NCBI GenBank assembly: GCA_951217055.1 | Contig: OX578281.1 | Span: 9,268,447-9,332,446, forward strand | Source: Gerris lacustris | Taxonomy: Eukaryota > Arthropoda > Insecta > Hemiptera > Gerridae | Direction of reading: 5' to 3' | Length of the DNA: 64,000 bases | In this document: positions 42,331 through 54,597 of the stretch, piece by piece | Layout of the letters: every line of letters starts with the position of its first letter | Position numbering within the stretch: the stretch's first letter is position 1 | The notes under the pieces: model-generated | The model's database searches: none | Seen by the model: only the letters and a program-made list of their open reading frames with translations | What the model was told of the DNA's origin: nothing | Translations under genes and position numbers: made by a program

Positions 42331-43050
42331 AACATTAAGCGGCCGCCATTTTGATAAGCTTTGACCGATTATACTGGTTAATGAACTCGTAAATTGTCTG
42401 CGGATCTTTTAAGAAAATCTCATAATTTATCAATATTTATTTGCCTTTTTTTCGTGTGAAATTTTTTTTGGGGTGATTTATAAAGCATGTACTAATAATG
42501 CTATTAATGTATGTAATTAATTTTAGACTTTTGAATTTTATCCGCTCTAGTTTTATCCTTCAAGTAAGCGCCTTATGGAAGAGATTACATGAAATCATAT
42601 GGTTTTTGTTACGATAAGGCCTATAAGATATAATATAGGCTGGGTCCTTGCTTCATACATGCCTAATCTCATGATCCCCTCCCCCCTAGGTCTATGTGAT
42701 TATAATTCCGTGTATATTCATAGCGTAGAAGTGAATGCTAGATCTAGCGCTGGGATGATCTGTTGGTCGAATCCCCTCACTCTCAGCTGTTGTCGAGTTG
42801 TCAGTTCAACTGGTCCACTCTCATCTATTAGATCTCTCTTTAGATTCCCAGGAGTAAACCTTCCCTCTGACTCTTTTTCATTCACAAACATCCGACCTAA
42901 CCTGACCCAGAAATAATATAAGGATTGACTTGACTTAACTTGGATCCTCGACTGTGTTTTTTTTCCAATGTGTGATAAAGACTCATTATGAAAGAGGTGT
43001 AGTTTAATAACCAAACAACGTCTTCACACAAAATAATTGTAATTGAAACA
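42331..43050. other. unassigned; overlapping frames of about 100 codons
   Basis: A less AT-rich stretch (42600-42920) has a 105-codon + frame and a 98-codon minus frame. Neither shows a domain I know. Probably part of an unrecognised retroelement. Confidence 0.3.
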
Positions 43051-43206
43051 ACTGACAGGTTTCGACTGTTCTAAAGCAGCCTTCTTCAGATAATCTAGAG
43101 GTTACTGGATCGACTTCGAAAGTACAAGTTTTACTAAAACACTTGTACTTGCGAAGTCGATCTAGTAACTTCTTGATTATCTGAAGAAGGCTGTTTTAGA
43201 ACAGCC
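43051..43206. repeat. 150-bp palindrome with hammerhead-like motifs
   Basis: 43064-43136 and 43141-43206 are inverted copies ('ctgttctaaa.cagccttctt' against 'aagaaggctg.tttagaacag', 'acttcg.aagtacaagt' in the middle). On the minus strand, CTGAAGA (43089-43083), a ggctg/cagtc stem and GAAAC (43063-43059) keep the order of a hammerhead core, but I cannot pair stem I. Such termini are familiar from Penelope-like elements. Confidence 0.5.
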
Positions 43207-43319
43207 GATCCCTCATGCTGCACGCAGCTCTTTCATGTTGACTTGAATGTTCCGTTTCGCGTTGGCATTAGCCTAGCGGATGAAAAAAAAAAGAAGCAGG
43301 TTCTCTCCCTAACATTTTA

Positions 43320-44845
43320 TCTATCTATATTCTATAATATGTAAAATTAAATTTTTGTCTGTTACATTGGTCAGAATTGAAAATTGTTTTGGATACTCAT
43401 TTTATACATTCCGAAAACCGAATCCGGCCTTAACTTTTTTCATGTATGTGTGTCTGTCTCCCCAGTCAAACTTTATAGGCGCAAAACTGCCTAAGCGAAA
43501 TCGATTTTTTTTCGGAGGTGAGCGCAAACTTGTTGCGCAATTTGTAGTCTTGGTTTCATCGAAAAATATTGAGTAGAACCAAAGTTATTAACAATTTTAT
43601 AAAAAATAATAATAAAAAAAAAACTTGACAGTGAAGGAAATTATGATTTATCGTTTCTGTTGACCAACAATAACCAAAACCCATAGACTCGATAATCAAA
43701 ATTTTGGGTACTTCTAGACCACCTAAAGACTAAAGCGGTTTTTTGCGTTTGGTCGTAAATTGGCCCAAACCGACTGGAAAAATCCGAAAAGTTGGTGGAC
43801 GCAACTTTAAAGTTCTTTTAGAGGCTTATTGCGGCCAAACGGGAAGTCGTATCGAAAAGCAGATTGCACCAGCGGTGACTGATTTAAAAAGATCTACAAC
43901 TTTGGTCATATTATGACATTTTGTCGTACCTCCATCGGTTCTACCTTAAATAGAGCTAATTTGATTTAAAAAAAAAAATAATGACTTTGACCTCTTATGG
44001 CGTCCGCAATTGTTGACCGATTTAATTTTTAATTGGGGTTCTTAAACCTCACACTAATGCTTTTTAAATCGAGTATTTATTATTTTATTAATTGTTTCTA
44101 CAACCATAGTTATTAAATATTTACTGGTGCAACTGCCTTATTGTGAGAAGAAGACTGGTAATTAAATTAATGCACCATAATATCATGATTGACTACTTTT
44201 CAATGATTTCCCAATATTATTGGTTTTGACTACGTTTATTTTCTTATTTATTATACTTTTTTTAGCATTGTTATTTATTACTATACTAGGCATCGCGTGG
44301 CTCTATCATTGAAGCGAATGTTCGTCTCATCGAATAGATGATAAAAGAATCTTTTCCCGTCCTGAAATTCCAATTTAATTTTTGTACCTCTCGTTTACGC
44401 GAGCGTTGCGCGCGAACTCTTGGACGGATCACGCTGTCCAACGAACTTAGCCTGAGTATTAGTAAGAGGATCATGTATACCAAATTTCAACTAAATCGGT
44501 CAACTTTTACTCAAGTTATCGTCACACGCGTGAACGTTACTGACAAACAGACAGACAGACAGACACGGAGCATATTTCGTTGAATGTAGGAAGCTCGCTA
44601 CGCTCGCTTCAATTACTTAGTTTTTAAATATATAGATAGACTCCAAACTACTATTTGGAGAGTATATTATATTCTTAATAACGGAATGAATGATAAGTAT
44701 TATATAGTACTGATATTATTCCTAGAAGGCTTTGGAAACAAAACTATTTAGGCACTTCATTTAATTGCTAGGCTTAAATGATTATAGGAAACATAACCAC
44801 TAATACCTAGTGTGAGCCCCGCGCCGAGCGCGGGTTGAAAGCTAG
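43320..44845 (+). mobile_element. Helitron family D, copy 2
   Basis: 5' TCTATCTATATTCTATAATA; 3' hairpin CCCGCGC/GCGCGGG (44818-44834, loop CGA), then TTGAAAG, CTAG (44842-44845) and T. The body matches 30303-31472. It is longer because a family B fragment (44296-44625) is nested in it. Confidence 0.85.
44296..44625 (-). repeat. family B fragment nested in Helitron D copy 2
   Basis: 'gtttacgcgagcgttgcgcg', 'ttggacggatcacgctgtcc', 'caacttttactcaagttatc' and the GTCT tract (44549-44566, complementary strand) match 40640-40800. It is absent from copy 1 at the corresponding place. Confidence 0.65.
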
Positions 44846-44984
44846 TTATCTATGATCTACCGTTAGTGATAGCTTCTTGCAGATTCTCAAGTCCGCAATG
44901 TTTTGTTTATTCCCAATTAAAATATGTAACTTAGGTTTAACTTGAACTTGTCTCAAGTAAAGTGGCATTGGGTGAGATTTTGTG

Positions 44985-45308
44985 TTAACTACACTGATTA
45001 AGAGTGTAAATAAATGTATGTTTGTGCGCATGTGGAAGAGAGAACAAAATGGACATAGCAAGTTGAGACTCATATGGGACCTACATTTGGACTAATTGTG
45101 ATCTACCATCAGAATTTCATTAAAGTCGGACGTGTAGTTTTACTGATTGTTGGTTCGTAAAATTTTAGTAATAGGCAGACCGAAAAATGTCCCCTGATGT
45201 CTCAAACGGATATCTGTCTTGGAATTTATATAATCGGAAACAAAATATTTGCGTTCTTTAGAAGGATCACATGGCTTCCGTTACCTTCGGTAAACTCTGA
45301 GGCAAAAC
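44985..45308 (-). repeat. family B element, 5' half and centre
   Basis: The minus strand reads the 5' hairpin gcctcagag…cggaagc region, 'aattccaagacagatatccg', 'aattctgatggtagatcaca' and 'catacatttatttacac' (an empty ribozyme-element site). Confidence 0.65.
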
Positions 45309-45459
45309 AGGGTTTTTTTTAAGGTCAAATACACACTTTTTTTCAGAGGAAATTTGCAGACAATTCGCTTCTTATTATCAATCCGTTTAGTTCCCTCGAT
45401 GAAGGAATTGAGCGGGATGGCTTATTCTTATTACCACATTAAACGAAATGTGAAATAAT
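45309..45459. other. unassigned short spacer
   Basis: No feature recognised. Confidence 0.4.
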
Positions 45460-46184
45460 AAACAGGTCAAGTGTGTGCTAGTCAGCACACAGCGAGGGTC
45501 CGTAGGCCACACTATATAGTGTTTAACTGTAAAGTGTATAAACAGTGGTTTTTTAAAATGCTAAAAAGCTTACTTTGAACCATTCTGGGTCTGATATTCT
45601 CAAAACACACTCTGATAAAGTATTTTTTTACCACTGAACTGGACTACAACCATATAAATACATCGAAAAGACCATAATTATAAAAAACGTATTTTGTCAA
45701 TAAAAAATAAAAGAATAATTTTTTCGAAATTTCCAAAAAGTGGTATCTTTACTTTTGGTCGAAGAATTTTCAGGAATTTTTTCAGATTTTTTGCACTTCA
45801 CATAAGCGAGATAGAGGAGGGGGGGGGGACACGTTTCACACCCACTTCAAACTTGCCTACGCTCGCCCTATCAAAGTTATATCCAAAGAATTATATATTT
45901 TTGTAATCAGCTTGACGTACCCTTTCATATGATACCCCTCACGGTGTCGAAAAAAAAAATAAAAAAAATGTTAACCCATAAGTTTTTTTACCCTATTTTT
46001 TTAAAAAAATATTTTTTTTTAGTCGCTATATTTTTAAAATATGTGGGTAGGTACAAGACACATACATGCCAAATTTCAAAGTGATCGGACGAAAGGTGTA
46101 GCCGTGAGAGCACGTGAGTGGACGGACGGACAGACACACGCAGGAAAATATAAGGGTCCTTGGTTTTGCCTAGGAACCCTAAAA
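45460..46184 (-). mobile_element. family A Helentron-like element, full length
   Basis: Minus strand: agggttcctaggcaaaacca, GTCT/GTCC tract, 'gtgtatgtgtcttgtaccta', 'gggtatcatatgaaagggta', C-run, 'tctatctcgcttatgtgaag', 'ccactttttggaaatttcga', 'tagtccagttcagtgg', ending with ctacggaccct, the gtgtgct/agcacac hairpin and 'cttgacctgttt'. No coding. Confidence 0.8.
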
Positions 46185-47134
46185 ACTGATTTTTTTTATT
46201 AGGAAGTCAATATTGTTTAGTTTATTTTTTGTAACATGGGATGTTAGAATGAAGTACGACAAAAACAAATAAAGCAAGTCAAAGATGAATCTTTATTTTG
46301 GAATGTTATGAAATGGGGGGGGGGGATATAAATTCAGTTGTTAACCATTAGGAACTAAGGGAGATAGCGCCAGGTAGTACCAACCTCGTGTAAACCTGGT
46401 CGATATTTTCCTTTCCTTGACTCCCTAGCTTTAGATTTCAAACTATGCATTTATACAACTCTGGAGCTTTAAAAAATAAAACTTTTTAAAATAATAATAC
46501 TTTCAAAAATAGGCTTTAAATCTCAATGATTTATTATAATTGAACGAGCGTAGATAATTCTTCATTTCAGATACTTGGACTTTGAAAAGTAAGTTTGTTT
46601 GTTGGTCTCACGATAATTGGCTTAAAAATTGACCAATTTGTACGAAATTCGGCACAGAGGTGCATCTCATTATTTGTGCCAACTGTATAGTTTTTGGAAA
46701 ACTATTCGCTTGGTGTTTCGCTTACTGTGAAAACTGATAACCTAAAGTAGCATCTTCTCTCTGGAAATTACTTTTAAGCTGTTTTGAGATGATTATTCTA
46801 GGAATATTTCTATTCTTTTTAGTTCTACTGTTTTATTTCGATATTGTTCTAATCTTGCTTACAATACGTTATGCTCTTGTTGAGTTAGAAGCTACTAGTG
46901 AATAGGGTGCATAGAGAGCACGCTTAAATAATTTAATTTTTTCTCTTATATGTGTCATATTTGTTTTTAATATACCTATGAGGAAACATTTTTCGGGGGA
47001 AAACTTACTTATTCTTGATCTATCTAAAAGAACTTTAAAATTATATGTAACATAAACCACAGAAGCATTCATTTTTCAATGGATGGCTTGTCTATTTTGA
47101 AAATGTTAGGAAAAAATGATAATTTGGTAATAGT
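46185..47134. other. unassigned sequence
   Basis: 46560-46760 has phrases typical of Helentron-like repeats ('tttgtacgaaattcggcaca') but no ends. No gene recognised. Confidence 0.35.
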
Positions 47135-47389
47135 ACAGGGTGTTAAAAAAAAATGTACTCACACTTCTAATAACGAGAATAATATTATTTGTGAACATAA
47201 AACACACAGGACACACTCACATTTCAGGACAAACTTCCTCTCTTTCAAATTAATTTGATTTCCTGCCATGCGGTGATTAATTAATTACACCTACTGTGAT
47301 TAATTAAAACACCTGCAATATAAAAAAGGCTGCAATGCTAGTCACAGGTAAAATGTGAGTCGTGAGAACATTTTTTGAGACACCTTGTA
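47135..47389. mobile_element. MITE of Tc1/mariner type
   Basis: TA then cagggtgttaaaaaaaaatg (47137) and, on the minus strand, caaggtgtctcaaaaaatgt (from 47387), with TA at 47388-47389. 251 bp, no coding. It interrupts a repeat that resumes with 'gttacatattcttttcct'. Confidence 0.75.
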
Positions 47390-48160
47390 GTTACATATTC
47401 TTTTCCTACCCTTCAAGACCTTCAAAACTATGTACAAAAAAAAAACAAAAAAACAAAAAAAAAAAAAAAACATTGCATGGTGACTCAGATCTTTTTGAGA
47501 AGTCGTCCGCCATCTTAAAAATATTAATTGTATAAAATTTCCATAAACTTTACTAATAAAATGTATGCCAAATTTAGAACCTAATTGTAAATTTTTAAGC
47601 CAGTTATCATTAATTAGTTGTACAGTTGTCAATAACGCTGAGATGCAACTGTATGCCGAATTTAGAACCAAATTGTCAAATTTTAAGCCAGTTATCATTA
47701 ATTAGTTGTACATAGTTGTCAATAACGCTGAGATGCAACTGTATGCCGAATTTAGAACCAAATTGTCAAATTTTAAGCCAGTTATCATTAATTAGCTGTA
47801 CAGTTGTCAATAACGCTGAGATGCAACTGTATGCCGAATTTAGAACCAAATTGTCAAATTTTAAGCTAGTTATCAATAACGCTGAGATGCAACTGTTTGC
47901 CGAATTTAGAACCAAATTGTCAAATTTTAAGCTAGTTATCAATAACACTGAGATGCAACTGTATGCCGAATTTAGTACCAAATTGTCAAATTTTAAGCCA
48001 GTTATTAATAACGCTGAGATGCAACTGTTTGCCGAATTTAGAACCAAATTGTCAAATTTTAAGCCAGTTATCAATAACGCTGAGATGCAACTGTATGCCG
48101 AATTTCGTACACAAACAAACAAAATTTTCAAAGCCTTTAAGTCTTTGAAATGAACCTCTA
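47390..48160 (+). repeat. minisatellite of 66 and about 87 bp units
   Basis: Units run 'aataacgctgagatgcaact', 'gtatgccgaatttagaacca', 'aattgtcaaattttaagcca', 'gttatc'. The early units (from about 47570) carry an extra 'attaattagttgtacagttg'. Because 66 is a multiple of three, both strands stay open (145 codons on +, 121 on minus), which is not evidence for a protein. Confidence 0.9.
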
Positions 48161-48837
48161 CGCTAACTACGCTCTTTCAATCAATAACTGAATGCTCCAA
48201 GATTGTTTATCAGCGTGATATCTGAATTTATCTCCAAGAATATGTAATGTGTTAAGAATGTTGTTAAGAATAAATGTGTAATGAATATTTTGTGTTGTTT
48301 AATTCCACACAATGCTACATCAAAATATTAGAGAAAAATTACCTTTTTTTGTCTATGTTTGGACAAAAGTTATCCTTGGAATTTTTGTTAGTATTCAATT
48401 GTTACCTTTATACTTACATCGTGTTTCTCTATGAACTCTTAGTACTTGTTTGAATACTGATTGAAGATGACTGTGTTCTGGATATTCTAAATATTTTTCT
48501 TTGTAAAATTTTCAGTTATCTTTAGAATAATGACAAAGAAATGCACCTCTACCAAAATGAATGTTTACTTCTCAAAACTAGTTATCGGCCATTCGGCCAT
48601 CATCAGTGCCGGTAATAGGTAAAGGAAAAACCCCGTCGTCGAGTCACATGAGAGACGAAGAAACAGACTTGTCAATTTTTGGAGTCCGTTTCGCTTTTTC
48701 ATTATTCTATTGACATCAACTCCACTTGCGCTCTTATCCTTCAGACGTTAGTTTCTTGACTTCTTTGTCTTTTCTATTTTGTTTTATCTGGGTTTAATAT
48801 AGATAGACTTAAGTTTCTTCATGTGTTTAAATATGAT
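48161..48837. other. unassigned, with a hammerhead-like hairpin at 48565-48605
   Basis: Minus strand: CTGATGA, a ggcc-gaat-ggcc stem, then GATAAC where a hammerhead needs GAAAC. The core is thus broken by one base. Nothing else recognised. Confidence 0.45.
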
Positions 48838-49265
48838 GAGAGTTTCGCAGTTTTTTTAGGGTTTCGATGGTAAAACCAAAAAAAGAAACCCTTACAGTTT
48901 CGTTCCTGTGTCTGTCTGTCTATCACTCTGTACGGTTCCAATAACTTTTGAATCAAAAGAGATAAAAACATAAAACTTCTCCAGTATTAAAGATCGTTTT
49001 GACGCGCTCACGGAAAAAATATAGTTAACTCAAAATTATCAGCTGTTCAAATCCAAAATGGTGGATAAATCATGTCACGCGAGTTTTCTTCTTTTTTTAA
49101 AAAATTTTGAGTAGGGTATAAAATGAAAGGTATTGAAGAGTAGATTGAAAAAATATATAACACTTGTGGAAAGTGTTTATTTTTTAATGCCATTTTGTCA
49201 AAAACATCAAGTTTTTGCGTGCTTCTCCCCTCCCACGCCCTTTTACTAACTGATTTCATGATCAC
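48838..49265 (+). repeat. Helentron-like repeat related to family Q
   Basis: 'agggtttcgatggtaaaacc' start, GTCT tract at 48907-48922, 'gagtagggtataaaatgaaa' then 'ggtattgaagagtagatt', and a closing 'ctcccctcccacgccc'. Same order of parts as 56159-56545. Confidence 0.65.
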
Positions 49266-50049
49266 AATACCAACTGAATCCTTTTTATGTGAGACTTCGT
49301 TTGTTATGTATAACTTAAGATCATTGTATAGCGTTTCTAAGTAAATTGAAGCTTTGCCTTGCTTACTGCAGTTCCGTATTGTGGAGGGAGTTAAAAGGAG
49401 TCTACAGATATTAACTCGAGATGTTTTGATATACTCGTATGTTATTAATAGGTTTACAGTATAATTTTAATTGCCATTCTAGCGTTTAAAAGATTACTTA
49501 CGTCAAAGTATTCCGCCAATTCCCAAATATTATAAACTAAAAATATTAATTCCTTTTTAAAAAAAACACGTGGTTATTGTGTTTTTACATACAACTAATA
49601 AATTGATCTTTATTTTTTTTTTTTTTTTGGTTGTAAAGTTATTATCCTCTAACTACTTTATTACCTTGGTACCTGAATAGCATAAGAGCATAACATATTT
49701 CGGTCCGAGGTACTTTGAATGGAAAAGAGGTACTCTGGTACAACCGTGTGAAATTGGAAATTACCCTCGCTTTATGTTCCATCAGGTCTGTAAGTTACAC
49801 AATGAGACTACAACAGTGTTACCAATCCCTAACTATACCAAACTTAATCATTATATTATACCACAATTAAAAAAAAAAAGTTTCCCTCTTTTTTTAATTA
49901 TTTCTAAACTCTAAACAATACAATTGTTTAATTAATTGATGATTATTAGTCCCCATTCAACTATATTCTCATCTTTATGCTTAATGAAAGAAGAAATATA
50001 TTTGCTATTTTTTTTTTAACTTTCACTTTGGTTCATCGTGTCTTCGGCG
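49266..50049. other. unassigned sequence
   Basis: No exon or repeat ends recognised. A T-run at 49611-49629. Confidence 0.4.
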
Positions 50050-50955
50050 ACCTTCCCGAAACAGTCTAGAGTACGTTCACCTCACGAACAACGCTATTTT
50101 TTTATCGTAAAGTTTCATAAACTTACTTCGATATTCTCTCTTTTTTTCTTTTGTATTGTTCTTCAAAGTCTAGTACCATTTCCAAACGTAATAGAAAAAT
50201 TACAAGATAAAAATAACTTTTTATATACTATGTTTTTAAATTTTCTGTTGAATCATATGTAATGTTTATAATATAATTGTCATTGTCATATATAATGTTA
50301 GTGAAAAAAAATACATAGTTCCGAATTAATTTACTTCACATAATAATGACAACCATCTAGAGAGCTGATCTTAAACCTAAAAAAGGACAAATCTTTGTAC
50401 AACGGATCTCACCAACACCGAATCTAAACCGTGCCATTGATATGCCCCTGTGTAGGGACAGTAAGAGAAGAAAAATGTGTCCAAGTAAAGAAGTTAAGAT
50501 GCAGAAAAATTAAACCTAATTGACGGGTGCCACACGTCAATTAATTTATTTCTTTGTTTACTTTTCGCTGTCATTTAATGTTTACCTTTTTTAATAAAAA
50601 ATCACAAATTTGAAACCCGTCAAAATGAAGATTGTAAATACGTCAAAATGAAGATTGTAAATACAATGGGATATGTCAAAATAAATAAAATAACTTGCGG
50701 ATTTTTTCCGAACTAACTTTCCATACAGCAAAATTTGTTGCTAATTAAATTCTGCTGAAAGATGGCTAAAAGTATCAAAATAATGCATTGACGTCGTGTT
50801 CTGAGCTATTCTAAAAGTTTCAAATGTTTAGCGTACTCGGGAAGTTAGTTAAAAATCGATTGCAAGATTTGTACATGGACAACAAAAAGAAAGCAAACTA
50901 ACAATCAAGAAAGCAAGCTAATAAAAACGTAGTAAAATACAAAATTGCTCACTGT
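50050..50955 (-). repeat. dispersed repeat family G, inverted copy
   Basis: The reverse complement follows 35215-35900 from 'ttttactacgtttttattag' (50938) through 'aatgcattattttgatactt' and 'ggacaaagatttgtcc' and on past the A/T-run to 'aacattacatatgattcaac'. It has an extra piece at about 50450-50600. Confidence 0.75.
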
Positions 50956-51659
50956 CAGAACTGTTGAGTTTATGACCAGCTTTAGTGGTCGAAATCACAA
51001 TTCTCTGATTGTCTCTCACCGATATTTTAATTACCTTATTCGCCATTTCTTAAATTTATGTATTATGTAAACCAAATATAATGTAAATACATACTTCATT
51101 TTGAAGTTTTATGAATGAGAAATCTATGAACTATTTTTTTTTGTTGGATTTAAAATTTTAATTAATTTTATATGAATTGTTTTTAATTTTATTAATTTAC
51201 ATCATTGATTGCAGTAAATCATTAAATCTTTTACATTTACGTATCATATTCTATTAAAATATTATAGATAAGCCGCTGTTCTTAGAATATTACGTACGTC
51301 GCATGGGAGATCAATTCTACCGCCTTTTTAAGAATCAATTTGTTTTTATTGAATTATAATCTTAATTATATTTAATTGAGAGACATTTTCTGAATATTTT
51401 TAAGACGTAAATAATCTAGATACCTTCCTATGGCGAGTTTGCCAGAAATTGGGTAAACTATTTGATAAATCTCTTCAGAGACGCATAATTTTGCGGTTTT
51501 AGTAACTTCATTTGTTCTTATGTGTCTTTAGGTCCTTTAATTATATTATTGGATTTTAAGTAACAATTTAGCTACTGACTTTTAACAATTCTGATTTAAC
51601 TGTGATCTGTTGTCTGAAACCAATGTTCCTAGTAACACAAATCTTGTAGCATTAATCTC
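50956..51659. other. unassigned AT-rich sequence
   Basis: Nothing recognised. Confidence 0.4.
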
Positions 51660-51918
51660 AATTCAATGATGCACCACTGCGATGTATTATGTGTACTTAG
51701 TGGGGATCACTTCCATCTATCTTCTGAAACTATCGATGACAGTAAAATAATACTTGTTCGTTCCCATCTGAGTAAAATCAATGTGGATACGCTCCAATGG
51801 TTTCTTTGGCTTAATCCATTGGGGGGTCGTCGCATGTCGGTGGCTCATTCTGCTTTTTACAACAAGCTTCGCATCTCTCCACTAAATCTTACAAATCTTC
51901 ATCAATTCCTTTTCTAAA
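51660..51918 (-). pseudogene. Ty3/Gypsy-type integrase remnant
   Basis: The minus strand gives, with frameshifts, DLVERCEACCKKQNEPP (zinc-binding 'C..C' of the integrase HHCC region), then ERIHIDFTQMGTNKYYFTVI followed by DSFRR, a stop, and MEVIPTKYT. The 'r.hiDf..…yyfvviDsfs.w.Evip' pattern is the start of the integrase catalytic core with its first Asp. No flanking reverse transcriptase or LTR, so it is a dead fragment. Confidence 0.75.
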
Positions 51919-52013
51919 ACCAGTGGTCCGTCTTTATAATGACTTACATCATGGTCAGATTCTGGAGGATAGAGGGACATACAGTAGTTTTATAAGTAGA
52001 AATCGAAAGGAGA
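51919..52013. other. short unassigned spacer
   Basis: Perhaps more of the Gypsy remnant. Confidence 0.3.
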
Positions 52014-52495
52014 GCTAATAAGAGCTAAATATTTGGCTGGGAGGCCATTGAGAGCTAAATATTTGGCTAGGAGGCCATTGAGAGCTAAATATTTGGCTGG
52101 GAGACCAATGATAGCTAGATATTTTTTGCTGGGAGACCAATGAGAGCTAAATATTTGGCTGGGAGGCCAATGAGAGCTAAATATTTGGCTGGGAGGCCAA
52201 TGATAGCTAGATATTTTTTGCTGGGAGACCAATGAGAGCTAAATATTTGACTGGGAGGCCAATGAGAGCTAAATATTTGGCTGGGAGGCCAATGATAGCT
52301 AAATTATTGGCTGGGAGGCCAATGAGAACTAAATATTTTGTTGGGAGGCCAAATGAGAGCTAAGTATTTTGCTGGGAGGCCAATGAGAGCTAGTATTTGG
52401 CATGAGGCCAATGAGAGCTAAGTATTTTGCTGGGAGGCCAATGAGAGCTAAATATTTGGCTGGGAGGCCAATGAGAGCAAAATATTTTGACATAT
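52014..52495 (+). repeat. minisatellite, about 16 x 30 bp
   Basis: Unit gagagctaaatatttggctg followed by ggaggccaat, with variants carrying 'gatagctagatattttttgct'. The 80-codon minus frame (HWPPSQIFSS repeats) is produced by the 30-base period. Confidence 0.92.
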
Positions 52496-54597
52496 AGAAG
52501 GTCAGATGTGAAAATCTCTAGCTATCATTGGCTCTTCCATCCATTTTTTCGATTTTCCCATGGTGTCATAATCAATTCTAATTTTAAGATTACTGTAGGG
52601 CTTTATTCAATCTTTAATGCTTTCTTCTTAGAAAAATCTATTTGAAATTGGGGATATCAGTCCGCAGTATCTCTTTAATTTACTCAAGAATAATTTCTCC
52701 ATGTTGCTGCTTTTGTAAACCATTTTCAAAATAACTTAGTATATTACTCGCAGCACAAATGGAGAGTGATAGAATCATACGAATCCTTCGTATCTAATTA
52801 TTAAACGGTTTTATTCGGAAAATTTGAATTTATTTTATTAACTTGGTCACTTTGAATCGGAACCTTGGCGGGGAAAAACCAAAGTGTACCTTGGGCTGAA
52901 TTGCCTTGGCGAAGAGAAACCCAAGTCTTCATTCGGCTGAAGCGTTTCTTAAAAAGAAAACGAACTTTTAACTTTTAAAATTCTGTTATCTTTAAAAGAA
53001 AAACTATTACAAAAAAGCATTTTTAATTAGCCAGATTATAGATTTTCAGAGGAGAAACGTCATATATATTGGTTGCATCAAAAATATATTTTTTTTTTTT
53101 TTGATGAATTCTCAAATTCTTATGGATCAATTTTATTCATCTTGCCTTAGAGTAAAATTACAAAAACACTCACGCGCTTTATTTTACAGAATGTGTCATG
53201 TTTCATATGTAATTCCCTATTGGGATAATGAATTAGGTAATTTCTGCTATGTATGTCTACTTGCTAAGTGCTCTTAATTTTCTTTTAATGTCTTATTCTA
53301 TTAATTTTTGTAATTAATATGGCCTTCAAATCTAAAACTTAATTCCAATTGGAACTTAAATTTAAATTTTAAAATAGAGAGACGATTTATTGTTATTTAT
53401 TTATTTATACCTGATTTGGGTGTCTATCTTTATACTCTCTATACAATAAACAATATTTTGACAAATTATTGTGAAGTGGTTATAAAATTTAAATTTTGTT
53501 TCACCGGAATTCATGTTTAACATTTTCCCTTATTTGTACAAATTTACAATAATAATAATAAGAAATAATTTTTTCTGTAAATTCTTATCAAACTAAAACA
53601 GTCTTATATTTTGTTTAGTTTGCGTTTTCTAAATTAGAATTTTTTCTCTCTCTCATGGCATTTTATTCTTATTTTTAATAAAATAAATAAATAGTATGTA
53701 ATAAAATAAAACATTTCTTTTTCCATATTAGCATTGATTAGTTAGAATTATAGTTTGATAAGAGTTATCTGCTAAATGTTGTGGGTTATCGCAGTGTACT
53801 AGATGACGTTAGTAAATCTTAGTTTAGTGTATTCGTATTAACAGATACACTAAAGGCCTGTTGTATTGGTAATTATCAATATCTACAACAAATTTTAATT
53901 ATTGTTTATTTATATTTTGATAATCTTATTATTCACCGCTTCTTAAAATTGAATAAAATATATCATGGAAAATTTGTGTTTGGGTTTTGTTACCCGATAA
54001 ATATAAGTACATATTGGCTAAAAATCCTCATTGAAACGATGATAGTACTCTCACAAACTATCATGTCAGTTAACAGGATAGTACTGTCGTGAAAGTGTAC
54101 AGTATACATGCATTTTTGAGGTGAATGTTGACATAATTTGTCAAAACTTGTCTCATACTAAGTAGCGATATCGCACTTGTCATTTTGATGTATATTTATA
54201 TACGTGTGTCACAAGCAGGGGAGATTGGTTTAGATGCAGAGGTGCACTCACAAATTTTCCAATACCGGAACGCCGTAATGTCCGGGCCGGAAAATTTTGG
54301 AATATGAACCCTCTAAAAACGCGTTTTTATGCATTCTGGGGGTAAAATTTACCACAGGGCTTAAAGTAACAAATCTAAGTCTACTTTAGGTGGAAAAAAT
54401 TCCGTTTAATAACTCCATCCTTTTTTTATAACTTTTTGATAGTTGAATTTTTTGAAACTGCTGGAACGATTTTTCTTGACAAAAGTACAAATTGCGCAGA
54501 TTAGCAACTTATTTTGTTATCATTCTATTAGCTATTCACATTAAGAATTAAGAAACAAAGTTATTTATATAAATAGTTGCCGTACCGTTTCTTTTTT
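52496..54597. other. unassigned sequence, largely AT-rich
   Basis: A small imperfect duplication near 52860-52930 ('accttggcggggaaaaacca' / 'ccttggcgaagagaaaccca'). No exon, RNA gene or transposon end recognised in these 2.1 kb. Confidence 0.4.

Noticed and set aside
47716..48153. 145-codon + frame and 121-codon minus frame
   Set aside because: Both follow a 66-bp tandem unit whose length is a multiple of three, so openness on both strands is automatic. No domain, no start context.
51990..52232. 80-codon minus frame with HWPPSQ repeats
   Set aside because: Product of the 30-bp minisatellite. The period preserves any frame.
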